Assembly: GCF_002086275.1 (NCBI RefSeq)
Contig: NZ_MVHT01000004.1
Location: forward strand, 62,001 to 126,000
Direction: 5' to 3'
Origin: Mycobacterium intermedium
GTDB lineage: Bacteria > Actinomycetota > Actinomycetes > Mycobacteriales > Mycobacteriaceae
Length of the DNA stretch: 64,000 nt
Shown: positions 41,439 to 49,914 of the stretch, piece by piece
How the letters are laid out: each line of letters opens with the position of its first letter
Position numbering within the stretch: position 1 is the stretch's first letter
The notes under the pieces: model-generated
Told to the model about the DNA's origin: nothing
Database searches by the model: none
What the model saw: only the letters and a program-made list of their open reading frames with translations
Made by a program: the position numbers and the translations under genes

Positions 41439-42437
41439 ATGCTGTTGGAGTTCGATGCGGATCAGCGCCTGTGGCAGGACACGGTGCGCGACGTCGTCAC
41501 GAAACAATGTCCGCCCTCCCTGGTGCGCAGCGTGGCCGAAAAAGGCGTCGACACCAGCCCGCTGTGGAAGGTCTACCTGGACCTCGGCTGGACCGAGCTG
41601 AACGAACCGGACAGCGCGGTGGAACTGGCGATCGTGCTCGAAGAGCTGGGCCACGCCACCGATCCCACACCGTTTCTGGCGACGATGAGCCAGTTCGCGC
41701 CGTTGGCCGGACCGCAGTTTGACCCGCACCAGTCGGGCTCCGCCGTGTACTCGGGGGTGACGGCGCGCCGAGACGCCGACGGCTGGGTGCTGGATGGAAC
41801 GGCGCGCCATGTGCTCGACGGCGACCGGGTGGACCGGTTGGCGGTGGTGACGGAGGCGGGCGTGTTCGTCACCGAGGCCAGCCAGGTCTCGGCCCGGCGT
41901 GAGGCGGTATTCGACCCGGTGTTACACGTGGCGGACCTGACGTTCGCTCAGGTCCGGGTTCCCGACACAGCCCGGGTCGCCGTCGATGCCGAACGCGCTC
42001 GTCACGTCGCGTTGACCGGCATGGCACTCACGATGGTCGGCGCCTGCCAACGCATCCTCGATCTGGTGCTCGAGCACGTGCGCAGCCGTCACCAGTTCGG
42101 GGTGCCGATCGGCTCGTTCCAGGCGGTTCAGCACAAGGCCGCCGACATGCACGTCGCCGTGCAGCGCGCCCGGGCTCTGGCCTATTTCGCCGCGTTGACG
42201 ATCGCCGCCGATGATCCTCGTCGGCGCTTGGCCGCCGCCATGGCCAAAGCCTCGGCCGGCGAGTGTCAGTCGCTCGTCTTTCGACACGGCCTGCAACTGC
42301 ACGGCGCAATGGGTTTCACCTGGGAGAACGACCTGCAGTTTGCGCTGAAGCGGGCCAAGGCGGGTGAACTGATGCTCGGTGGGGCGGCGGAGCATCGGGC
42401 ACTGATTGCCGAGGAGTACCGTGCAGCTGACTTTTGA
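41439..42437 (+). CDS. acyl-CoA dehydrogenase, short subunit
   Basis: This is a 332-residue acyl-CoA dehydrogenase-like protein, shorter than usual. The N-terminal and beta domains are reduced (LEFDADQRLWQDTVRDVV, DGWVLDGTARHVLDGD). The C-terminal helical domain is intact: VRSRHQFGVPIGSFQAVQHKAADMHV and LQLHGAMGFTWENDLQFALKRAK. ATG 41439 has AGGAGG 9 bases upstream. Its end overlaps the next FadE gene by 17 bases, which supports a two-subunit enzyme. The order short-then-long is the reverse of the pair at 11876-13785. Confidence 0.9.
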   Translation: MLLEFDADQRLWQDTVRDVVTKQCPPSLVRSVAEKGVDTSPLWKVYLDLGWTELNEPDSAVELAIVLEELGHATDPTPFLATMSQFAPLAGPQFDPHQSGSAVYSGVTARRDADGWVLDGTARHVLDGDRVDRLAVVTEAGVFVTEASQVSARREAVFDPVLHVADLTFAQVRVPDTARVAVDAERARHVALTGMALTMVGACQRILDLVLEHVRSRHQFGVPIGSFQAVQHKAADMHVAVQRARALAYFAALTIAADDPRRRLAAAMAKASAGECQSLVFRHGLQLHGAMGFTWENDLQFALKRAKAGELMLGGAAEHRALIAEEYRAADF

Positions 42438-43596
42438 TTCCGACGTCGAGGAGTTCCGGGCGGAATTCTCGGCCTTCCTCGACGAAAACCTCCCTCCCGC
42501 AAGCGAAACGCTGGAGCGCCCGCGCTCGGTGTCGCATATGCCGCAGTGGGCGCGCCGCTGGCAGCGCCTGCTCTTCGACAACGGCTGGCTGCTGCCCACT
42601 CAGCCGCCGGAGTTCGGTGGGCGCAACGCGACCGTGCTGCAGCAGTACGTCTACCTCGAGGAACTGTGCCGGCGCCGGATCTACCACAGTCTGAATCCGC
42701 AAGGCGTGAATATCGTTGCGGCGTCGCTGTTGTCATTCGGCAGCGATGAGCAGAAACGTCGTTGGGCGGTGCCGATACTGCGTGCCGAGATCACCGCCTC
42801 GCTGGGCATGAGTGAACCGAGTGCGGGTTCGGATCTGGCATCGTTGCGCACCCGGGCGGTGCGGGACGGCGATTACTTTGTGGTCAACGGGCAGAAGGTG
42901 TGGACGTCGGGAGCCCACGACGCCGATGTGTTGTTGACCTTTGTCCGCACCGATCCCGATGCGCCGAAACACAAGGGCATCAGCGCCTTGGTGATACCGA
43001 CCGACACCGAAGGGTTGGTGCGTCGGCCTTTTCCGTCGATATGCGACATCGACGACCTGGATTTCAACGAGGTGTTCTTCACCGACGTCCGGGTGCCCGT
43101 GGAGAACCTGGTCGGCCCGCTCAACGAGGGGTGGCGGGTGGCCAATGGGTCTCTTGGGCACGAACGCACGATGATGTGGTTGGGCTTCGCCGACCGGATG
43201 GACAACATGCTCGCCGACTTCCATCCCGTCACCGCACTGGACCGTGACCAGTACGCCAGCACGATCATGGACAAGCAGGCGTTGCGGTTGCTGGGGTCGG
43301 TGGCGCTGGCTCGCGCCGCTCGCGGTGAGGATGATACGGCCGCGATCTCGGTGCTGAAATTGCTTGGCTCCGAGGCAGAATTGCGTATTAGTCAACATGC
43401 GCTAGAGGCTGCGGGGCCCGATGGACTGGTACACCCCGCGTTGACCGGTCCGTACGCGCCGATGAACCTCGACCATTACTTCGCTAGTTGGTTCGAACGC
43501 TACGCCCGCAGCTTCTCGGGCACCATCGCCGGCGGGACGTCTGAGATCCAGCGCAACATCATCGCACAGCGGGTGCTCGGGCTGCCCCGCGGCTAA
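42421..43596 (+). CDS. acyl-CoA dehydrogenase, long subunit
   Basis: This is a 391-residue FadE protein starting at GTG 42421 (MQLTFDSDVEEFRAEF), with the start inside the preceding gene. It contains SLGMSEPSAGSDLASLRT, NGQKVWTSGAHDADVLLTF and AGGTSEIQRNIIAQRVLG. It is the close paralogue of the protein at 2807-3982: same length, same GTG start codon, same opening. One copy has a partner subunit and the other does not. A GCGAGCAGACGCAAA-type hairpin follows 8 bases after the stop. Confidence 0.93.
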   Translation: MQLTFDSDVEEFRAEFSAFLDENLPPASETLERPRSVSHMPQWARRWQRLLFDNGWLLPTQPPEFGGRNATVLQQYVYLEELCRRRIYHSLNPQGVNIVAASLLSFGSDEQKRRWAVPILRAEITASLGMSEPSAGSDLASLRTRAVRDGDYFVVNGQKVWTSGAHDADVLLTFVRTDPDAPKHKGISALVIPTDTEGLVRRPFPSICDIDDLDFNEVFFTDVRVPVENLVGPLNEGWRVANGSLGHERTMMWLGFADRMDNMLADFHPVTALDRDQYASTIMDKQALRLLGSVALARAARGEDDTAAISVLKLLGSEAELRISQHALEAAGPDGLVHPALTGPYAPMNLDHYFASWFERYARSFSGTIAGGTSEIQRNIIAQRVLGLPRG

Positions 43597-43603
43597 CCTT
43601 TCA

Positions 43604-43667
43604 CCGCGAGCAGACGCAAACTTGTGTGATTGCAGGCGATTACACCCAAGTTTGCGTCTGCTCGCGG
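43604..43667. terminator. long hairpin, GCGAGCAGACGCAAA family, copy 3
   Basis: The arms CCGCGAGCAGACGCAAACTTG (43604-43624) and their exact complement (43647-43667) surround a 22-base loop. It lies between the convergent FadE (stop 43596) and Mce-associated gene (stop 43682), so it is probably a bidirectional terminator. Confidence 0.6.
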
Positions 43668-43681
43668 GGGATTGGTGTGTC

Positions 43682-44263
43682 CTAGACCGGGTCGAACTTG
43701 GTGATCAGCCAGTTGCCGTCAATGCGGCTCAAGCTCACCAGGACACTGCTGGCCGACACGGAGGGATCCGGATTGTCTTTGCTTGTGGTGATCTGGTTGA
43801 CGTACACCAGGACAACGGCCGAGTCCGGGTGCAACTCCGACACCGCGGTCCCCACAACGTGGGCAGTGGTTTTCAGCGCCTTCTGCCTGGCCGCCGGGGC
43901 CACGATCTGCTCGGTGAATTGGTTGTAGTACGACAGGAAATTGCCGGAAAGGTGTGCCTTGGCGGTGGCGAAGTCCTTGTCGAGCGACTCGGGTGAATAC
44001 GAGAGCAGCGCAACCGTTCCCTCGGAGGCCGCGCTGGCAACCGCGCGGGCGACGCTGGGATCGGTTTGTCGGTTTGGCTGATAGCGCTCGACGTACACCC
44101 ACGTCGCCACACCCGCGGATATCAGCAGCAGGAGCATCAGGGTCGCAGGAACGACCTTCACCTTGAGCGGCGCGCGTGACCGGGTACGCGGCTCGCGTAC
44201 GGTTCGTATGGGGGAGTCGTCGATGGTTTCGGTGGTTTCGATGTCTTGGGTTTGATCGGTCAC
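43682..44263 (-). CDS. Mce-associated membrane protein, short partner
   Basis: This is a 193-residue protein with an N-terminal cytoplasmic tail, one membrane segment ([22 protein letters not shown], about 40-62) and an outer domain with NTF2-like features ([47 protein letters not shown]). Mce-associated proteins of this shape stabilise Mce transport complexes (family knowledge). GTG 44263 overlaps the stop of the longer partner (GTGA). The same short/long pairing occurs twice more downstream of the mce operon. Confidence 0.85.
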   Translation of the reverse strand: MTDQTQDIETTETIDDSPIRTVREPRTRSRAPLKVKVVPATLMLLLLISAGVATWVYVERYQPNRQTDPSVARAVASAASEGTVALLSYSPESLDKDFATAKAHLSGNFLSYYNQFTEQIVAPAARQKALKTTAHVVGTAVSELHPDSAVVLVYVNQITTSKDNPDPSVSASSVLVSLSRIDGNWLITKFDPV

Positions 44264-45078
44264 GGCACGAACTCCAATTTCGACATCTTGTACTGTCCGC
44301 CTTCTTCGGTCACGGTTACCCGCAGCCGCCACACGCGCGGTTCGTCCTTGGCGCCATCGGCATTGGTGATCGTCGAGGTCGCCGAGACCAACACCGATGC
44401 GGAATGCTCAGCCATGGATTCGACGGCCGCCGCGTTGATCGTTCCCTGCGTTACTACTTGGGACTCCTCGACCACCCGCACGAAATCCTTTGCACGCTGC
44501 TGAAATTCGTCGCGGAACTGGCCGGTGGAGCTGTCAAGCAGCCGCTGGACGTCCTCCTTGGCCCGGTGGAAGTCCAAAGACGCCATGTTGACCACGCCCT
44601 GCTTGGCCCCGGCGATGAAGTTCGCGGCGCGCTGTCGCCGCTCGGCGGCGTTGTGGTCTTCCCACACCATGTATCCGCTTGCGCCGGCAAATGCGCAGAT
44701 GAGGATGATCGCAACCACTTTGACAGTTGCTGATAGTGACGGCAGCCGGGTTGCGGCCCTGATCCGCCTCGGCCGCCGCGATTCCGGTGCCGCAACCTCG
44801 ACGGTCGCTTCTGCGGTCTCCTCATCGGACTCTTCGACGTCGAGGCTTTGTTGGTCGGCGGTTTCTACCTCAGTGATCTCGGCCGATTCGGATTTAGCCT
44901 CGGCCGCTTCGGTCTTCTCCTGCGCTTCGCGCCGTAGCCGGGCGACACGGGCACGCGCGCGAGCGGCGGCGGCCAACGCTTCTGCTTCGGCGGCTTCTGC
45001 CTCGGCTTCCTCCAGCAATGCCATCGCCTCGGCTTGCGATATCGCCGAATCTTGGGACGCTGGCTTCGCCTTACCCAC
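44260..45078 (-). CDS. Mce-associated membrane protein, long partner
   Basis: This is a 272-residue protein. The N-terminal 85 residues are Ala/Glu-rich and predicted coiled coil ([20 protein letters not shown]), then an acidic stretch, a basic patch ([11 protein letters not shown]) and one membrane segment ([21 protein letters not shown]). The outer domain contains [27 protein letters not shown] and ends [17 protein letters not shown]. The start is GTG 45078 with GGAAG upstream. It forms a coupled pair with the next gene and is likely part of the Mce machinery. Confidence 0.83.
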   Translation of the reverse strand: MGKAKPASQDSAISQAEAMALLEEAEAEAAEAEALAAAARARARVARLRREAQEKTEAAEAKSESAEITEVETADQQSLDVEESDEETAEATVEVAAPESRRPRRIRAATRLPSLSATVKVVAIILICAFAGASGYMVWEDHNAAERRQRAANFIAGAKQGVVNMASLDFHRAKEDVQRLLDSSTGQFRDEFQQRAKDFVRVVEESQVVTQGTINAAAVESMAEHSASVLVSATSTITNADGAKDEPRVWRLRVTVTEEGGQYKMSKLEFVP

Positions 45079-45220
45079 TGCGCTTCCCGCGCGTCATCAT
45101 CATCGACATAACTCCGATATCAATTGAGTAGGCACGCGCTTCGATGAAGCGGGCGAGCCGGTGCGCACGTCCACCCGGGTTCTGCGCGGGAATCGTTGCC
45201 GAAAACAAAGGCGTTCGCGG

Positions 45221-45649
45221 CTACCATCGCACAAGCGTGAAGGGATAAGTGTCGGTGCCTCCTGGTCCGCCGCCACACCCGGTGTCGTACGTGGTGACCA
45301 ATTCACCGCTCAATGTGACCGCGTCCCACGAATAGACGTCATGCGAGGGAAAAAACTGGACCACGCAGCGCACACCGTCTGGCACATCGACGGTCATGGT
45401 GTAGCGGCCATTGGACAGCCACGCGTCTGCTTTGTAGGGCGCCGCTTGCCCGTTGGGTTGCGGCACCGCTTGGATGGTCAGACATCCCGGTGCGCGAGAA
45501 GTGCACGGCCTGATCGCCCAGATCCAGCTGTGGCCGCGGTCCCGGTCCGTGTTCGCCAAATAGTTGCCAACCTGCATGTCCGCGTGGGCGGCCGGCGCAA
45601 TTGTCAGCCCGGCCAAGGCAAGCGCAATGCCAACTGCGAAAGTCTTCAC
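45221..45649 (-). CDS. small secreted protein of unknown function
   Basis: This is a 142-residue protein with a clear signal peptide (VKTFAVGIALALAGLTIAPAAHA, cleaved after AHA). The mature part begins DMQVGNYLANTD and contains four Cys (CTSRAPGCL, RCVVQFF, TGCGGG), with beta-rich sequence and a TYPFTLVRW end. GTG 45649 is used so that the signal peptide starts the protein. Similar small secreted Cys-containing proteins lie at 59457, 60171 and 62123 beside the mce genes. Function not recognised. Confidence 0.78.
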   Translation of the reverse strand: MKTFAVGIALALAGLTIAPAAHADMQVGNYLANTDRDRGHSWIWAIRPCTSRAPGCLTIQAVPQPNGQAAPYKADAWLSNGRYTMTVDVPDGVRCVVQFFPSHDVYSWDAVTLSGELVTTYDTGCGGGPGGTDTYPFTLVRW

Positions 45650-45789
45650 CGACGCGTCTCCCATCTCTAGCACACGCGCTTGGACTCAATATAGAGCGCG
45701 GCCACACTGCACAGGCCTAGTCTGAAAAATCGTGCGCGTCAATGGGCCGGCCATGAGGGGCAGCGCGACGGCCGGGATTGCGATCGCCA

Positions 45790-47148
45790 CTAGTCGATGA
45801 CCGCGGCTTCCTTGCGCTCCGTGACGGGCCTGGCGAGCTCTTGTTCATCGCAAATGCGTTGCAACTTATCCAGGGTTTCGTCGAGACCGGCACCGACCCG
45901 GCGCCCGGGCGTGAAGGTGGCCGGCAGCTTGCGCATGCCCTGAATGACACCGATGCTCTCGTAGTGCACGGCGCCATCGGGATCGCAGTGGTAGTCGGGC
46001 ATCCTGTCAAGCACCGCGGTCAGCATGGACTTGAACACGGTGCGCGCCACGTTCGATCCGATGCACCGATGCACGCCGATACCAAAGCTGAAGTGCCGGT
46101 TGCCCTTACGGTCAAGGACGATCGCGTTCGGTTCGGGGAACACCGACGGGTCGCGATTGGCCATGGCCCACGAAACCCACAGCCGCTCACCCTCTTTGAA
46201 CCGATAGCCATTGACTTCGACATCGTCGGAGAATGTTCTGCCGTCGCCGGGTGCCGGGGTGAAGAAGCGCAAGAACTCCTCGGTCGCCGGGTCGAGCAGG
46301 GTGTCCAGGTTGTCCCGCAGGCGTTCTCGCTGCTCGGGATTCTCCGAAAGCCATTCCAGCGAATGCGCGGTCAGCGCCGTCGTGGTGTCGAACCCGCCGC
46401 CGATGACCAAGCCGAGATTGCCCAGAATCTCCAGGTCCGGAGCCGGTTCGCCGTCGATCCGCATCTGCAGCAGCCCATTCACGATGCCGGGACGTGGATT
46501 CTCGCGAATCTCCAGCATGTTGTTGACCATGTCGAGGCCCATCTCCCGGTGCATCGCGGTGACCCGCTCGATGTCGGGGGAATGCTCCGGGGTGTATACG
46601 GCGGCATGGACCGGCTCGCTGTATAGGTTCCACTTCTTCAGCGGGATGCCCAGCATCGCCAGCGTCAGCACGGCGGGCACGATGTTGGCCAGATCGTCGA
46701 CGAAGTCGATGTGGCCCGTCTCGATCTTCTCGTCCAGACAGGCGCGGGTCACGTCGTCGATGAACGGCTCCCAGCGCTTGACCGCGGCAGGGGACAGATA
46801 TGGGTTCAGCACCGTGCGGTAGGTGCGGTGCTCGGGGTCATCCATTTCCAGGATGCCGCCCCGTACTACGCTCGCTCGGCTGGCCGTCGGGATCGAAATG
46901 CCTTTGTAGCCGCGTCGTTCACCGTGGATGTCGTGATCGTTGGAGACCGCCGGGCATCGTGCCAGCTCGAACACCTCGGTGCTGCCGGCCGCGACCCAGT
47001 GTCCGCCGTAGGTGTCCGTCCACGCCATCGGGCACCTGGCGTGCATCTCCTCGGTGATGCTCTCGAACTTCTCCCGGTAGTCGGCCGCGTGCCGATCGAA
47101 GTGGTACGGGTTCTTCTTCCGATCGCTGTCGCTGACGATGTCGTCCAC
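45790..47148 (-). CDS. cytochrome P450
   Basis: This is a P450 of about 452 residues, longer than the other three because of N- and C-terminal extensions (end: DEQELARPVTERKEAAVID). The I-helix is GGGFDTTTALT, and the haem loop is FSFGIGVHRCIG with Cys362. The start is uncertain: GTG 47148 has GGCAGG at suitable spacing, and TTG 47154 is an alternative. It follows its ferredoxin (47169-47369) and an SDR in one leftward operon, so hydroxylation and alcohol oxidation may be sequential on one substrate. Confidence 0.92.
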   Translation of the reverse strand: MDDIVSDSDRKKNPYHFDRHAADYREKFESITEEMHARCPMAWTDTYGGHWVAAGSTEVFELARCPAVSNDHDIHGERRGYKGISIPTASRASVVRGGILEMDDPEHRTYRTVLNPYLSPAAVKRWEPFIDDVTRACLDEKIETGHIDFVDDLANIVPAVLTLAMLGIPLKKWNLYSEPVHAAVYTPEHSPDIERVTAMHREMGLDMVNNMLEIRENPRPGIVNGLLQMRIDGEPAPDLEILGNLGLVIGGGFDTTTALTAHSLEWLSENPEQRERLRDNLDTLLDPATEEFLRFFTPAPGDGRTFSDDVEVNGYRFKEGERLWVSWAMANRDPSVFPEPNAIVLDRKGNRHFSFGIGVHRCIGSNVARTVFKSMLTAVLDRMPDYHCDPDGAVHYESIGVIQGMRKLPATFTPGRRVGAGLDETLDKLQRICDEQELARPVTERKEAAVID

Positions 47149-47168
47149 ACTCAAAGTGGCCTGCCCCT

Positions 47169-47369
47169 TTACGTTTCGTTCGTCACGAGGATGGCCTGCT
47201 CCGGACAGGAGTGCGCGGCTTCGCGGACCCGGTCCTGTTGGTCGGCCGGAACCACCTCGCTGACCGCCGAGGAACTGCCGTCGATGTCGCTGAGCTGGAA
47301 AGCTTCCGGAGCGATCATCGCGCACAGCGTGTGGCCCTGGCAGCGTTCGGGATCAACCCATACCTTCAC
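47169..47369 (-). CDS. ferredoxin, single 3Fe-4S type, CX2HX2C
   Basis: This is a 66-residue ferredoxin. The ligands are Cys10, Cys16 and Cys55, with His13 at the variable position (CQGHTLC). The start is GTG 47369. It lies 15 bases after the SDR stop and just before the P450, which it probably serves. It is of the same His subtype as the ferredoxin at 24359-24547. Confidence 0.93.
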   Translation of the reverse strand: MKVWVDPERCQGHTLCAMIAPEAFQLSDIDGSSSAVSEVVPADQQDRVREAAHSCPEQAILVTNET

Positions 47370-47384
47370 GGTGTCTCCTTGAGC

Positions 47385-48086
47385 TCAGGTGTTGCGGCCG
47401 CCGTTGACGCCCAATATCTGACCGGTGATGTAGCCGGCTTCTTCCGACACCAGAAAGGCGCACGCGGCGGCGATATCTTCCGGCCTGCCTATCCGGCGCA
47501 CCGGAGTCCGAGCGATGGTCTGCTCCACGTCGCCGAGCAAGCCCTGGGTCTCGGCCTTCCGCAACATCGGGGTGTCGATGAAACCGGGAGGCACGGCGTT
47601 GACCGTGATGCCGCTCGGCCCGTACTCGAGTGCCAGCGACTTGGTGAGCCCGTTGACCGCGGACTTGGCGGCCACGTAGTGCGCCATAAAGGGTTGGCCG
47701 GAATGCGCGCTCGACGAGGAGATGTTGACAATCCGTCCCCAGCCGGCCTCCACCATGTCGGGCAGCACCGCCTGGATCGTGTGGAAGACCCCATTGAGGT
47801 TGACATCGATCACGCGCTGCCAGTCCTCGAAGGTGATGTTGGTGAACTTCTTGAACCCGTCCAGACCGGCGGCATTCACCAGAACGGAGATCGGGCCCAG
47901 CCGGTCGCGGATCGCCGAGACGGCGGCGTCGACCTGCGACCGGTTCGTCACGTCGGCGGTGTAGGCGAGGTCGTCGTCCGACGGCTTGAGGTCGATCGTC
48001 GCCACGTCGAGACCGTCGGCACGCAGCCGACGCGCGACGGCCAGACCGATGCCGGATCCACCACCGGTCACGACGGCGGTCTTCAT
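47385..48086 (-). CDS. SDR family oxidoreductase (FabG-like)
   Basis: This is a 233-residue classical SDR. The cofactor motif TGGGSGIG is at residues 7-14, NAAG near residue 88, active-site Ser in ISSSSAHSG, and YVAAK (Tyr/Lys). It probably interconverts an alcohol and ketone with NAD(P). It is the first gene of the SDR-ferredoxin-P450 operon. Operator copy I lies 61 bases upstream. The start ATG 48086 is well placed for the Rossmann fold. Confidence 0.93.
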   Translation of the reverse strand: MKTAVVTGGGSGIGLAVARRLRADGLDVATIDLKPSDDDLAYTADVTNRSQVDAAVSAIRDRLGPISVLVNAAGLDGFKKFTNITFEDWQRVIDVNLNGVFHTIQAVLPDMVEAGWGRIVNISSSSAHSGQPFMAHYVAAKSAVNGLTKSLALEYGPSGITVNAVPPGFIDTPMLRKAETQGLLGDVEQTIARTPVRRIGRPEDIAAACAFLVSEEAGYITGQILGVNGGRNT

Positions 48087-48146
48087 GTGGAGGCCTTTGC
48101 TACAAGGCGTTGCATCTCACTCAAAAAGAATCTCCCTCGCAATTAT

Positions 48147-48161
48147 GAGAACCTTACTCTC
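48147..48161. promoter_or_regulatory. operator-like palindrome, copy I (one mismatch)
   Basis: The sequence is GAGAACCTTACTCTC, with nine of ten arm bases matching GAGAA-N5-TTCTC. It lies 61 bases upstream of the SDR start. Confidence 0.5.
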
Positions 48162-48322
48162 GCGCCGAAGCGGCTCGCAAGCGAGTGCGAAAAAGCCTTC
48201 GGCCTGCGGTGAGAGGCCGCAGGCGCGTTCTGTTGAGCGGTCGCTCAGCCGGTCAGTGACTTTGTCCCGTTCCTGAGGATTTGTTGAATTCTCCGGGCTC
48301 GAATGTAGTATTCGCCGGGGAA

Positions 48323-48337
48323 GAGAATGAAATTTTC
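48323..48337. promoter_or_regulatory. operator-like palindrome, copy J (one mismatch)
   Basis: The sequence is GAGAATGAAATTTTC, with nine of ten arm bases matching GAGAA-N5-TTCTC. It lies 62 bases upstream of the CoA-transferase start. Confidence 0.5.
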
Positions 48338-48398
48338 GTGACACTCACCACACTGGGGGTTTGACCATGCCTGCGCAGACACGGCTCAAGGGGGAGGC

Positions 48399-49604
48399 AT
48401 GAACCCGCTGGAGGGCATCCGCGTCTTGGAGGTCGCGATGTACGGGTTCGTCCCGTCGGCGGGCGCCGTCCTGGCCGAATGGGGTGCCGACGTGATCAAG
48501 GTCGAGCATGCGGTGACCGGCGATCCCCAGCGCGGCCTGCGGCAGACCGGCATGCTGCGGGTCGAGGGCGACCCCAACCCCAACATCGAGCACGCCAACC
48601 GCGGCAAGCGCAGCATCGGCCTGGACATGTCGGTGCCCGAGGGCAAGGAAGTTCTGCACGAGTTGGCCCGGCGGTCCGATGTGTTCCTCACCAGCTTCCT
48701 GCCTGACGCTCGACAGAAGTTCGGGATCGACGTCGACGACATCCGTGCGGTGAACCCGAACATCATCTACGCGCGTGGCAGCGCCCTCGGTCCGCGTGGC
48801 TCTGAGTCCGACAAGGGCGGCTACGACATGACCGCGTTCTGGTGCCGGGCGGGAACCGCGGCGACGATCACGCCGATGGGCTACGAGGGGATGATCAATC
48901 CCCCGGGACCTGCCTTCGGCGACACGATCTCCGGCACCAACCTCGCCGGCGGCATCGCGGCGGCGTTGCTCAAGCGCGAGCGCAGCGGCGAACCGTCCGT
49001 CGTCGACGTTTCATTACTCGGTAGCGGCGTCTGGTCGATGGGCCACACGGTGGCGCTGACGAACCACCTCGGTCAGTTGCTGCAAGCGCCGCCGGCCGGC
49101 GTCCACGGTTCGCCGATCAACCCCCTCGTGGGCGTATACCCGACGGCCGACGGCCGCCACATATCCCTGGTGATGATGCAGCCCGGCAAGTACTGGGCCG
49201 ACGTGTGCAAGCACATCGACCGACCGGACTTGATCGACGACCCACGCTTCGCCGACGCGGAAAGAATCGCCGCCAACACAGCAGAAGCGGTTGAGATCTT
49301 GAAAAAGGTCATCGCAACCCGCACGCTTGCCGAGTGGAGCGAACGCTTTGCCACTCTCGCCGGGCCCTGGGCACCGGTGCAGGACACCCTGCAAGTGGCA
49401 GCCGACCCGCAGATCCGCGCGAACGAATATATAGTCCGCGCAGGCGAACTCGACCTCGCCGCCAACCCGGTGCAGTTCGACGTCACGGCGCCGCAGACCG
49501 GCCCCGCTCCCGGATTCGCCGAGCAGACAGACGAAATCCTGTTGGAACTAGGGTTGGACTGGGACCGCATCATCGAACTGAAGACAGCCGGCGCCGTCAC
49601 CTAG
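48399..49604 (+). CDS. CoA-transferase family III (CaiB/BaiF)
   Basis: This is a 401-residue family III CoA-transferase that moves CoA between carboxylic acids. It opens LEGIRVLEVAMYGFVPSAGAVLAEWGADVIKVE, the typical N-terminal Rossmann-like segment. The catalytic Asp is in GGYDMTAFW (about residue 148), and HGSPINPLVGVYPTADGRHISL follows in the second domain. The start is ATG 48399. It could activate the P450/SDR product as a CoA ester for the FadE and thiolase enzymes (inference). Operator copy J is upstream. Confidence 0.93.
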   Translation: MNPLEGIRVLEVAMYGFVPSAGAVLAEWGADVIKVEHAVTGDPQRGLRQTGMLRVEGDPNPNIEHANRGKRSIGLDMSVPEGKEVLHELARRSDVFLTSFLPDARQKFGIDVDDIRAVNPNIIYARGSALGPRGSESDKGGYDMTAFWCRAGTAATITPMGYEGMINPPGPAFGDTISGTNLAGGIAAALLKRERSGEPSVVDVSLLGSGVWSMGHTVALTNHLGQLLQAPPAGVHGSPINPLVGVYPTADGRHISLVMMQPGKYWADVCKHIDRPDLIDDPRFADAERIAANTAEAVEILKKVIATRTLAEWSERFATLAGPWAPVQDTLQVAADPQIRANEYIVRAGELDLAANPVQFDVTAPQTGPAPGFAEQTDEILLELGLDWDRIIELKTAGAVT

Positions 49605-49914
49605 GGGCTTGAGTGTGTAGATGCGGAGGGCGAAACTCATATCGGTTCACGGGGTGTCCGATAACGGTTTTGGTTTTCCATTCCGCTGGAGCGCTGGATG
49701 AGTAATAATCGCTGCACGCTGCAATTCGTGGACGCTGGGCCGGGCCGGCATCGTGTTGCGGCGCCAACTCACGCAACGGAACGGAGGGCTGGCGTGAGGA
49801 GGGAGACCTTGAACGGCCTCGCGAAGCCGAGATCTTGCGATTCGCCGCACATTTCGTCCTTGACGTCCTTGTCGCCGCGAGTTTGGCCTCTCGAGCCGAA
49901 GGCGCCTGTGGTCG
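49605..49914. promoter_or_regulatory. 310-base region upstream of the mce operon
   Basis: This gap separates the CoA-transferase stop and yrbEA. No convincing gene is seen; short open frames on both strands have no ribosome site or recognised motif. No GAGAA-N5-TTCTC element was found. It presumably holds the mce operon promoter. Confidence 0.4.

Larger units (their letters stand above)
48087..48398. promoter_or_regulatory. 312-base divergent promoter region with several palindromes
   Basis: This gap lies between the leftward SDR-ferredoxin-P450 operon and the rightward CoA-transferase. No gene is supported. It contains operator copies I (48147-48161) and J (48323-48337), an inverted repeat GCCTGCGG/CCGCAGGC at 48202-48224, TGAGCG-GT-CGCTCA at 48234-48247 and CGAAT-N5-ATTCG at 48300-48314. 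Confidence 0.55.

Noticed and set aside
49605-49914. Shared operator upstream of the mce operon
   Set aside because: Read on both strands; no segment matches GAGAA-N5-TTCTC with one mismatch or fewer.
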